Source: Xanthomonas euroxanthea (GTDB taxonomy: Bacteria; Pseudomonadota; Gammaproteobacteria; Xanthomonadales; Xanthomonadaceae). Taken from it: 64,000 bases of DNA. The translations under genes were made by a program, and so were the position numbers. The DNA lies in assembly GCF_900476395.1 (NCBI RefSeq), contig NZ_UIHB01000002.1, positions 372,001-436,000 of the forward strand, written 5' to 3'. A model generated the notes under the pieces. That model was not told where the DNA came from and searched no databases. It saw only the letters and a program-made list of their open reading frames with translations. Below are positions 54,163 to 64,000 of the stretch, one piece after another (positions within the stretch are counted from its first letter, which is position 1; each line of letters starts with the position of its first letter).

Positions 54163-55486
54163 CGCTGCCCTCGTCGCCGACACGGCTCAGCAGCAGCTTG
54201 TCCACGCGCGCGCCATCCAGATCGACGATCTCGATGCGCCAGCCGGCCCAATCGAAGAATTCGCCCGCCTGCGGAATGCGCCCGAAGTAGTAGATGCACA
54301 GGCCGGCGAGCGTGTGATAGTCGCCTTCGTCGGCTTCCGGCAGTTCGGCGCCCAGCACTTCGCGCAGTTCCTCCACCGGCAGCGACCCGTCGATCAGCAG
54401 CGAGCCGTCGGCGCGCGTGACCACCAGCGCATCCTCGTCGGTGTTTTCCACCGCCTGCAGACGGCCGACCACCGCACCCATCAGGTCGCTGATGGTCACC
54501 AGTCCACGGATCTCGCCGTATTCGTCCACCACCAGCGCCATCGACTGCTGTTCTTCGCGGAAGATCTCCAGCAGCTTCATCGCATGTGTGGATTCGGACA
54601 CGAACAAGGTATCGCGCAGCGCCTGGAAAAGATTCTCGCCGTGCCCACCCATGCGCGTGACCAGCGATTTGACTTCCAGCACGCCGGCAATGTCCTGGTC
54701 GCTGCCGCGATACACCGGGTAACGCGAAAACTCGTGCTCGCGCATCACCTGCAGATTGCGTTCCGGCTCGGCGTTGGCATCCAGCCAGGCGATGCGGTTG
54801 CGCGGGGTCATCAGGCTGTCGGCGGTGCGGTCGCCCAGCCGCATCACGCGATTCATCATGTCGCGCTCGTGCGCATCGATCACGCCGGCCTCGTGGCTTT
54901 CGGCCACCAGCATGCGGATCTCCTCTTCGGTCACCGATGCCGATTCGTCCTTGCCCATGCCGAGCATGCGCAGCACCAGCCGGGTCGAGCGCGCCAGCAC
55001 CCACACGCCGGGAGCGGCGATTTTCGCCAGCCAGGCCATCGGCACCGCAACCACCCCGGCGATGTCCTCGGAGTTGCGCAGCGCCAGCCGCTTGGGCACC
55101 AGTTCGCCGAAGATCAGCGTCAGGAAGGTGATCAGCGCCACCGCCAGCGTGCTGCCGATCACCACCGAATACGGGCGCGGCTTGCCGACCAGCTCGAACG
55201 AGGCCGACAGTGCCGGGAACAGCCCCTGCAGCCAGCTGCTGATGGCCTCGCCGATCGCCTCGCCACCGAACACGCCGGTCAGGATGCCGATCAGGGTAAT
55301 GCCGATCTGCACCGTGGACAGGAAGTTTTCCGGGCTTTCGGCCAGTGCCAGGGCACGCGCAGCGCGCTTGCTGGAGCCGGCCATCTGCTTCAGCCGGCTC
55401 TTGCGCGAGGTCATCAAGGACATTTCCGACATCGCGAAGAAGCCGTTCAACAGGATCAGCGCGATGACGATCAGAAACTCAACCAC
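54146..55486 (-). CDS. CNNM/CorC (HlyC) family membrane protein
   Basis: 446 residues. An N-terminal DUF21/CNNM domain with about four hydrophobic segments (LIVIALILLNGFFAMSEMSL, then TVQIGITLIGILTGVFGGEAIG) precedes a paired CBS region (about 205-330, including LMTPRNRIAWLDANAE and MALVVDEYGEIRGLVTISDL). A CorC_HlyC C-terminal domain ends it. Family members take part in Mg2+ or other divalent cation efflux and were earlier called haemolysins. First gene of a unit with the ExoD-like gene. Confidence 0.92.
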   Translation of the reverse strand: MVEFLIVIALILLNGFFAMSEMSLMTSRKSRLKQMAGSSKRAARALALAESPENFLSTVQIGITLIGILTGVFGGEAIGEAISSWLQGLFPALSASFELVGKPRPYSVVIGSTLAVALITFLTLIFGELVPKRLALRNSEDIAGVVAVPMAWLAKIAAPGVWVLARSTRLVLRMLGMGKDESASVTEEEIRMLVAESHEAGVIDAHERDMMNRVMRLGDRTADSLMTPRNRIAWLDANAEPERNLQVMREHEFSRYPVYRGSDQDIAGVLEVKSLVTRMGGHGENLFQALRDTLFVSESTHAMKLLEIFREEQQSMALVVDEYGEIRGLVTISDLMGAVVGRLQAVENTDEDALVVTRADGSLLIDGSLPVEELREVLGAELPEADEGDYHTLAGLCIYYFGRIPQAGEFFDWAGWRIEIVDLDGARVDKLLLSRVGDEGSDDIVG

Positions 55487-55760
55487 GGGCGTCTTCCCCG
55501 GTCAGTGAAGGGGAGGGCGGGCGAGCACTGGGTTGGCCGGCGCGCACAAGGGCGGGGCGGCAACGGGGGAATATAGGGTCGTCTTCCATAGGGTGCACCC
55601 GAGGGCGCGGGAGCATGTTAGCAAACCACAGGGTGGTTCGAGCCGGGAAATGCCGATGTGAAGGCCACTTGTGGCGCCGAGATACCCAGACAGGTCATGG
55701 AACGGTCATAATTCGCGCTTGGCGTCCGTCTCTCCCTCGACGGCAGGAAGTTCTCCACCC

Positions 55761-56387
55761 ATGTTCTCGTTGCAGACCATCTTCGGTTCCGGCAAGCAGT
55801 TCTATGCGCTCCTGAACGAAGCGGCGCAGGCCGCCTACGACAGCACCAAGGCCTTGCACGCCATGATGCGCACGTCCGACCGCCAACCCGCGCTGGACGC
55901 CTTCAAGCTGGCCCGCCTGCGCGAACGCGCCGCCTCCGACAAGATCGGCCAGGCGCTGGTGGACAGCTTCATGACCCCGATCGAGCGCGAGGACATCGAG
56001 GCGCTGGGGTCGGCGCTGTACAAGATTCCCAAGCAGGTCGAGAAGTTCGCCGACCGGTACTCGCTGGCCACCAAGCACCTGGAGCACATCGACTTCGCCC
56101 CGCGCGCGGCGATGCTGGAACAGGCCGCCGCGGTGGTGGTGGAGATGGTGACCGACCTGCCGCACATGAACATCGATCGCATGACCGCGCTCAACGACAA
56201 GCTGCGCATGCTGGAAAACGAAGCCGACCGGCTGATGCTCGAGCTGTACCGCGACATCTATTCCGGCCGCCTGGACACGCTGCAGATGTTCCTGCTCAAG
56301 GAATTCTTCGAGATCCTGGAAAAGGCCATCGACCGTTGCCGCGAGGCCGGGGTGGTGGTGTACCAGATCGTATTGAAGAACAGCTGA
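55761..56387 (+). CDS. DUF47/PhoU-like protein partnered with Pit transporter
   Basis: 208 residues, all-helical, PhoU-like: FGSGKQFYALLNEAAQAAYDS, MTPIEREDIEALGSALYKIP and LFLLKEFFEILEKAIDRCRE-type helices. DUF47 proteins are commonly encoded directly upstream of Pit phosphate permeases and are thought to modulate them. Here the pit gene follows after 9 bases. Start ATG 55761 begins the family sequence. Confidence 0.9.
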   Translation: MFSLQTIFGSGKQFYALLNEAAQAAYDSTKALHAMMRTSDRQPALDAFKLARLRERAASDKIGQALVDSFMTPIEREDIEALGSALYKIPKQVEKFADRYSLATKHLEHIDFAPRAAMLEQAAAVVVEMVTDLPHMNIDRMTALNDKLRMLENEADRLMLELYRDIYSGRLDTLQMFLLKEFFEILEKAIDRCREAGVVVYQIVLKNS

Positions 56388-56396
56388 GGTCGCCGC

Positions 56397-57524
56397 GTGC
56401 TTACCCTAGTCCTGGTGGTGATCCTGGCGGCGTTGGTGTTCGAGTTCATCAACGGCTTCCACGACACCGCCAACTCCATCGCCACCGTGGTCGCCACCAA
56501 GGTGCTGTCGCCGGGTTGGGCGGTGATGCTGGCCGCCGGCATGAACCTGATCGGCGCGCTCACCGGCACCGCGGTGGCGCTGACGATCGCCTCCGGCCTG
56601 CTCAACACCGAGGTGGTCGAGGTCACCCCGCAGGTGATCCTGTGCGCGCTGCTGGGCGGCATCATCTGGAACCTGATCACCTGGTGGAAGGGCCTGCCGT
56701 CGTCGTCCTCGCACGCCTTGATCGGCGGGCTTTGCGGCGCCGGCCTGGCGGCCGCGCACAACAACTGGAACGCGTTGATCTGGTCGGAAAACATCGGCAA
56801 CTGGGCCAAGAACAAGGGCCTGCTGTGGAAGGTGTTCGTGCCGATGATCACCTCGCCGATCGCCGGCTTCCTGCTCGGTATCGTGGTGATGCTGCTGCTG
56901 TGGGCGATCATCGCCGGCATGGCCAGGCTGGGCGGGCCGATCGGGCGGCTGGCGCGTCCGCGCTGGGTCAATGCCTTCTTCGGCAAGGCGCAGATCGCCT
57001 CGGCCGCTTACATGGGCTATGCCCACGGCCATAACGACGCGCAGAAGACCATGGGCATCATCGCCATGACCCTGATCGGCGCGCAGTCGGCCGGTGCACT
57101 GGACGAGCTGCCGGGCTGGCTGTCGTTCCTGCATCCTGGCACCGGCTTGGCCGCGGGTGCCGGCATTCCGATGTGGATCGTGCTGACCTGTGCGGTGGTG
57201 ATGGCCGCCGGCACCGCCTCGGGCGGCTGGAAGATCATCAAGACGCTCGGCCACAAGATGGTCAAGCTGCATCCCATCCACGGTTTTGCCGCAGAAACCA
57301 GCTCGGCCACCGTGCTGACCGTGGCCGCGCACTTCGGCATGCCGGTGTCCACCACGCACAGCATTTCCACCGCGATCATGGGTGTGGGCTTTGCCAAGAA
57401 CCCGCGCTCGCTGCGGCTAGGCGTGATCGAGCGCATCGTCTGGGCCTGGATTCTGACCATCCCGGCCGCGGGCGGCGTGGCGTATGTGATCCTGCGCTGC
57501 TTCGAGTGGTTCGGCTGGACCTGA
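56397..57524 (+). CDS. pit: Low-affinity inorganic phosphate transporter Pit
   Basis: 375 residues with a GTG start nine bases after the DUF47 gene. About ten membrane helices. The two PiT repeat signatures are present: EFINGFHDTANSIATVVATK near the N terminus and YMGYAHGHNDAQKTMGIIA in the second half, each with the conserved N-D or D-T-A-N core. It imports phosphate, probably as a metal-phosphate complex, with protons. Confidence 0.93.
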   Translation: MLTLVLVVILAALVFEFINGFHDTANSIATVVATKVLSPGWAVMLAAGMNLIGALTGTAVALTIASGLLNTEVVEVTPQVILCALLGGIIWNLITWWKGLPSSSSHALIGGLCGAGLAAAHNNWNALIWSENIGNWAKNKGLLWKVFVPMITSPIAGFLLGIVVMLLLWAIIAGMARLGGPIGRLARPRWVNAFFGKAQIASAAYMGYAHGHNDAQKTMGIIAMTLIGAQSAGALDELPGWLSFLHPGTGLAAGAGIPMWIVLTCAVVMAAGTASGGWKIIKTLGHKMVKLHPIHGFAAETSSATVLTVAAHFGMPVSTTHSISTAIMGVGFAKNPRSLRLGVIERIVWAWILTIPAAGGVAYVILRCFEWFGWT

Positions 57525-57645
57525 GTGATGTCGCGCGATGGTCACCTCGGTCGGCGAGCATGCGCGCCGACTGCAGGGCGTCCGGTTGCAGGGCATCCGG
57601 TTCGACCCTGATATCCCAACGCGTCCTGCCTGAGGAAACGCGCCG

Positions 57646-58407
57646 ATGATGCTTGCGCTGGTGTGCGTGCTGTTCCTGCTGTCCTGGTTGATCGGCCGCC
57701 GGCGCTGGCTGCGCAGTGCGCGTGCGCTGGCGGCGGCCACGCTGGCCCTGCTGCTGCTGGTGGGCTGCGGCCCGTTGGCGAGCTGGATGCTGCACGGCTT
57801 GCAGCAGACCGGCGTCAACGACTTCAACGACTGGCGCGCGCGCAACATGATCGTGCTGCTGGGCGCAGGGACGGTGCGGCCGGATGGCCCCGACGCCACC
57901 GCCGAGTCCAACATGTTCGCCTATGGCCGCATCGTCGAATCGGCGCGGCTGTACCGGCAGTGCCGTGCGCACGGCGGCGACTGCAAGATCGAGATCAGTG
58001 GCGGCGATGCACGCGGGCTGGGCCTGTCCGAGGCGGTGGTGTACCGAAAGGTGCTGATCGGGCTCGGGATCGATCAGGCCGACCTGATCATGGAGCCGTC
58101 CAGCATGAACACCTGGCAGAACGCGCAGTTCAGCCAGCCACTGCTGCGCACGTACCGCCCCGACCGCGTCGTGCTGGTGTCCTCGGCCACGCATCTGCGG
58201 CGCGCCGAACTGTATTTCCGCCATTTCGGTATCGATGCCACGCCGGTACGATCGGACTGGCTGACCGCGTCCTGGGCGTGGTTGCCGCAGAGCTACAACT
58301 TCACCGTGGCCGATGTCGCCCTGCACGAGTATCTGGGCATTGCGCGTTATCGGGTCTACGAGTGGCTGGGGTGGAATGTGCGGGCTGTGGCGCCTGGGGC
58401 GTTGTGA
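57646..58407 (+). CDS. YdcF/SanA-type DUF218 protein
   Basis: 253 residues. Two N-terminal hydrophobic segments (about 2-16 and 27-48, the second ending in a lipobox-like LVGC) precede a DUF218 domain: MIVLLGAGTVRPDG, ISGGDARGLGLSEAVVYRKV, EPSSMNTWQNAQFSQ and VLVSSATHLRRAELYF. The family includes ElyC and SanA, linked to cell-envelope integrity; activity is not established. Monocistronic. Confidence 0.9.
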   Translation: MMLALVCVLFLLSWLIGRRRWLRSARALAAATLALLLLVGCGPLASWMLHGLQQTGVNDFNDWRARNMIVLLGAGTVRPDGPDATAESNMFAYGRIVESARLYRQCRAHGGDCKIEISGGDARGLGLSEAVVYRKVLIGLGIDQADLIMEPSSMNTWQNAQFSQPLLRTYRPDRVVLVSSATHLRRAELYFRHFGIDATPVRSDWLTASWAWLPQSYNFTVADVALHEYLGIARYRVYEWLGWNVRAVAPGAL

Positions 58408-58478
58408 ATTGGGAATCGGGAGTGGGGAATCGGGATTCGGGAAATCGGGATTCGGAAATGGGGATTCGGGATTCGTAA
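58406..58478. repeat. GGGATTC-type short repeat tract
   Basis: Repeated GGGAATCGGGA / GGGATTCGGGA units with variable spacing start right at the stop of the DUF218 gene. Such tracts are common in intergenic regions of xanthomonads. They vary in copy number between strains and are not CRISPR-like, as there are no unique spacers. Confidence 0.75.
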
Positions 58479-58679
58479 CAGCTGGTGCGCGTTTTGGTTT
58501 GTTCGGCTGATTTGAATCTTGACGGCAGCGAGTGGTGTTGAACGTTGACGCGGGCAAGTCACATGTGTGGCGGCCCGAAACCACTATTGGCTTTGCCGGT
58601 GGCTTGGCGACGGGTTAGTACGCACGCGCCGTCGGTGTGCTGCATCGCCAGCCGCGTGTGCGGCCGGCGATGGCTGTGC

Positions 58680-60185
58680 TCAGCGGGTTTCGTACAGCGC
58701 CTTGACGTCGTTGCGGAACGCGGCCTGGCTGTCGGGGCGGTTGTAGAACATGTGACCGCCGGGATACTCGCGCACCTGCACGCGCGTGGGGTCGCCCATC
58801 GCCGGCATCTGGTCCACGGTCAGCACCGATCCCATGAACGGGCAGGAGAGATCGTTCCAGCCATGTGCGATCAGTACACGTAGCTTGGGGTCGATCGCCA
58901 CCGATTGACGCAGCTGCGTCACCGCGCCCTTGCGCAGTTCATCGCCCCATTCCCACGCCGTATTGACCTCGTAATTGATCGCCTGATAGCGGGCATCGAC
59001 TTTCCAGCCGACGATCCGGGTGACGAAGTCCACCATCGCGGTGGTGGTCGGCGCGATGATGCTGTCCAGCAGCGGATCGTTGGCGCGCTGCTCCGGATCG
59101 TTGGGGAAGGGGTCGAACGCGGTGACGTTGGAGTCGTAGCGGCTGCCCAGCTCGCCCTTGTCGCGGAACACCTCGCGCAGGTATGCCTGGGTTTCCAGGC
59201 GTCCGCCGGAGCGGCGCACATAGGTCGCGTCCAGTCCGGTCATGCGGGTGACCTGTTGCAGCATCGCCTCGGTGGCCTGCGGGTCGGTGCGGCCCTTCAT
59301 CAGCGCCACCGCATAGTCGCCGCGGGTGTAGTCGATCACCTGGCGCATCGCCGTGTCGCTGAGCTGGCCCTGGCGCTCCAGATGCGCGGCGGCGATCGAG
59401 GGCAGCGTCAGCATCCACGCCAGCGGCGAGACATCGCTGTTGTCGTCCAGGGTCGGGTTGAGGTACGGCGACACCAGCACCACGCCGTTCATGGCCACGC
59501 CGAGGCGGGTCTGCAGGTACTGGGTGATGCGCGGTCCGCGGAAGCCACCATAGCTTTCGCCGACCAGATACTTGCGCGTCTGCAGGCGGCGATTCTTCAG
59601 CAGCCAGTCGTAGATCACGCGCGAGAGATATTCCACGTCGGCCTGCGGGTTGTAGAACTGCTTCTTGGCCTCGTCGTCGCCGATGAGCGCGCGGCTGAAG
59701 CCGGTGCCGACCGGGTCGATGAATACCAGGTCGGTGAAGTCCAGCCAGGTGCCCGGATTGTCGCGCAAGGTCGCCGGTGCGGACGCGCTGTCGCCTTCGG
59801 CGCCGAAGCCGACCACCTTGGGCCCGATCGCGCCCATGTTCAGATAGACCGACGACGCGCCGGGCCCGCCATTCAATGCAAAGGTCACCGGGCGGTCCTT
59901 GCCATCGACCGTGTAGGCGGTGAACACCACTTCGCCGGTGGTCCTGCCCTGCGCGTCGCGCACCGGCAGCGTGCCGACGGTTGCGGTGTAACTCAGCGAG
60001 CGCCCGGCCACGCGCGTGCTTTGCCGCACGCTGGCATCGGCCGGCAGTGGCGCGGGTTTGGCCGCAGCCGTATCGGATTTGGTATCGGGTTTTGCATCGG
60101 TCTTGTCGGGCGCATCGGCCAGCGCCGTCCCGCTGAGCAGGACGCAGGCCAGCAGGCTGGCGCGGAGAAAAAAGGACATGAGCAT
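58680..60185 (-). CDS. Secreted serine carboxypeptidase (family S10)
   Basis: 501 residues from ATG 60185 (ATG 60179 also possible). The signal peptide ends near ALA-DA (about 23), followed by an Ala/Lys/Asp-rich linker. S10 landmarks: NGGPGASS oxyanion region (105-112), FIDPVGTGFS, nucleophile Ser211 in VGESYGG, Asp445 in HGWNDLSCPF and His478 in EYPGGHMFY. It should remove C-terminal residues from peptides in the periplasm or outside the cell at acidic pH. Confidence 0.93.
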   Translation of the reverse strand: MLMSFFLRASLLACVLLSGTALADAPDKTDAKPDTKSDTAAAKPAPLPADASVRQSTRVAGRSLSYTATVGTLPVRDAQGRTTGEVVFTAYTVDGKDRPVTFALNGGPGASSVYLNMGAIGPKVVGFGAEGDSASAPATLRDNPGTWLDFTDLVFIDPVGTGFSRALIGDDEAKKQFYNPQADVEYLSRVIYDWLLKNRRLQTRKYLVGESYGGFRGPRITQYLQTRLGVAMNGVVLVSPYLNPTLDDNSDVSPLAWMLTLPSIAAAHLERQGQLSDTAMRQVIDYTRGDYAVALMKGRTDPQATEAMLQQVTRMTGLDATYVRRSGGRLETQAYLREVFRDKGELGSRYDSNVTAFDPFPNDPEQRANDPLLDSIIAPTTTAMVDFVTRIVGWKVDARYQAINYEVNTAWEWGDELRKGAVTQLRQSVAIDPKLRVLIAHGWNDLSCPFMGSVLTVDQMPAMGDPTRVQVREYPGGHMFYNRPDSQAAFRNDVKALYETR

Positions 60186-60552
60186 CGGACGTTCGGCAGG
60201 GGAGCGACGATGCTAGGCCCCCGGTGGCGCCCGATGGATGTGCACAAAGGCACAGTGTCGCGTCGGCCGACGCCGCATGCCTGGCATGGCGCCGTCTGTG
60301 CCGCAGCAGGCAGCCGTCTGACCCAGAGGGTGAGGTTTGGGCAGTCCGCTGAAATCCGCGTCGACTCAAAAGAAAGCCGATCACACTTCCTTCTCCCCTC
60401 GGGAGAAGGTGCCCCGCAGGGGCGGATGAGGGTACGGGGCGCAGCCTCAGGCGGTTACTTACCCGGTGGCTTCGCACGTACCCTCACCCCAACCCCTCTC
60501 CCGACGGGAGAGGGGCTTGACCTTTAGGGCCTTAAAGCTTTTCCAGAGGTTC
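60186..60552. other. Intergenic region with REP-like element
   Basis: 367 bases between parE and the S10 peptidase gene, both on the minus strand. It contains the REP-like element at 60389-60515 and probably the peptidase promoter; nothing else recognised. Confidence 0.5.
60389..60515. repeat. REP-like element of two facing imperfect copies
   Basis: The left copy (60389-60435) contains the hairpin CCTTCTCCC/GGGAGAAGG and a GCCCC/GGGGC stem and ends in GATGAGGGTACG. The right copy (about 60477-60515) is its imperfect reverse complement, starting CGTACCCTCACCCC and ending in the 10-bp stem CCCCTCTCCC/GGGAGAGGGG. Together they form a large cruciform-capable block downstream of parE, resembling REP or MITE-like repeats scattered in xanthomonads. 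It may end parE transcription. Confidence 0.7.
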
Positions 60553-62442
<1,890 letters not shown>

Positions 62443-62604
62443 GCATCTCGTTGGCACGTGAAACGACGCGCAAGTGTGGGGGCTGGGCCGATTTTTTGCA
62501 CGCGACAGACGTTCAGTGCAGGGCGGGGTGCGGCTGGATACCCTGGCGTTGGATTCGGAACCAAACGTCCCCACCTGAGGATGTCACCGAAACCGGAGGA
62601 CACC

Positions 62605-62853
62605 ATGAAGTTCAAGCACATCCTGATGCTCACCCTCGGTGCTGCCGCAGTGGCCGCGCTTCCTGCCCTGGCCCAGGCGGCCCCGCAGCAGACCGGGCAG
62701 GGCGCCGGCGCCAGCGCGCAGAAGGCCGACGACGCCAAGGCCAAGACCGAAGCCGAGCGCAAGGCCGAGCGCCGCGCCGCCGCCGCGGCGCACAAGCCCA
62801 AGGCCGATGACGCCCCGCGCGAGGAAGAGGAAGAAGAAAAGCCGGCGCGCTGA
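62605..62853 (+). CDS. Small secreted Lys/Ala/Glu-rich protein
   Basis: 82 residues from ATG 62605, preceded by a GGAGGA ribosome-binding site at 62596-62601. A signal peptide (KFKHILMLTLGAAAVAALPALA) is cleaved near AQA-A. The mature 55 residues are low-complexity and disordered, with KADDAKAKTEAERKAERR and an acidic stretch EEEEEE before the end. Function unknown; similar small proteins occur next to pyrG or parE in relatives. A strong hairpin follows. Confidence 0.7.
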   Translation: MKFKHILMLTLGAAAVAALPALAQAAPQQTGQGAGASAQKADDAKAKTEAERKAERRAAAAAHKPKADDAPREEEEEEKPAR

Positions 62854-62881
62854 TGCCAGTGCGAGTCGGTGCCACGCCACA

Positions 62882-62911
62882 CAGACGCCCCGGCCTTGGC
62901 CGGGGCGTCTG
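62882..62911. terminator. Perfect 14-bp terminator hairpin
   Basis: CAGACGCCCCGGCC (62882-62895), loop TT, then its exact reverse complement (62898-62911). It lies 29 bases after the stop of the small secreted protein gene and before pyrG. The T run after it is weak (CATTTGG). It probably isolates the two genes. Confidence 0.75.
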
Positions 62912-62997
62912 CATTTGGACACCAGGCGCGCGCTCTTTCGCCGCTGTGACGACATGATCGTCACGCAACCCTTGGGCATTCGCCCGTCACCCGCTAA

Positions 62998-64000
<1,003 letters not shown>

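Noticed and set aside
58406-58478. Repeat tract considered as a CRISPR array
   Set aside because: Units are too short and irregular, with no unique spacers and no cas genes.

Overview
The window is high-GC proteobacterial DNA with densely packed genes, short intergenic gaps and many four-base start/stop overlaps. The gene content points to Xanthomonas or a close xanthomonad: a KaiC-like ATPase beside large hybrid kinases, a ccm cytochrome c maturation operon, a WxcM/FdtA-type deoxysugar isomerase, parE close to pyrG, and interspersed GGGATTC-type and REP-like repeats. I cannot assign a species from sequence alone. No rRNA, tRNA, CRISPR array, insertion sequence or prophage was recognised.

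Layout. 1-10.9 kb: end of a catalase-family gene, a soluble double-PAS chemotaxis receptor, an NTF2-like protein, a CPBP-type membrane protease, a patch that looks rearranged and ends in a MocR/PdxR remnant, a lipoprotein, a membrane-bound chemotaxis receptor, and a MarR regulator with an FAD monooxygenase separated by a perfect palindrome. 11.3-18.3 kb: a signalling island with two PAS-HisKA-receiver hybrid kinases, a stand-alone receiver and a KaiC-like double ATPase that overlaps the second kinase. 18.4-23.7 kb (minus strand): ccmC-D-E-F-G-H-I, without ccmA and ccmB. 23.7-30.0 kb (minus): an ECF sigma factor, zinc-type anti-sigma and S8 protease joined by ATGA overlaps, an outer-membrane-like barrel protein, and a redox group of a class I cytochrome c, a haem-motif barrel protein and a cytochrome b561.

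30.3-50.1 kb is the most distinctive part: an almost continuous plus-strand cluster that appears to build and move a glycan or glycoconjugate. It opens with a probable 3-acetamido-3,6-dideoxyhexose set (3,4-ketoisomerase, acetyltransferase, DegT aminotransferase) mixed with a beta-propeller glycosidase-like protein and a FemAB/GNAT-like protein. It continues with a Wzx-type flippase, a GT2 enzyme, a Wzy-like membrane protein, a short Wzz-like protein, two methyltransferases flanking an amidohydrolase, and two glycosyltransferases. It ends with an NTP_transf_5 nucleotidyltransferase and a radical SAM protein (minus strand), an HprK-related kinase and an ABC exporter. No initiating phosphoglycosyltransferase, outer-membrane export protein, PqqD-like protein or lasso cyclase was seen.

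50.1-64 kb is mostly housekeeping: an MFS carrier, an LLM flavin oxidoreductase, a PNPOx-fold stress protein, an ExoD-like protein, a CNNM/CorC protein, a DUF47-Pit phosphate transport pair, a YdcF-type protein, a secreted S10 peptidase, parE, a small Lys/Glu-rich secreted protein, and the first two thirds or so of pyrG, cut by the window end.
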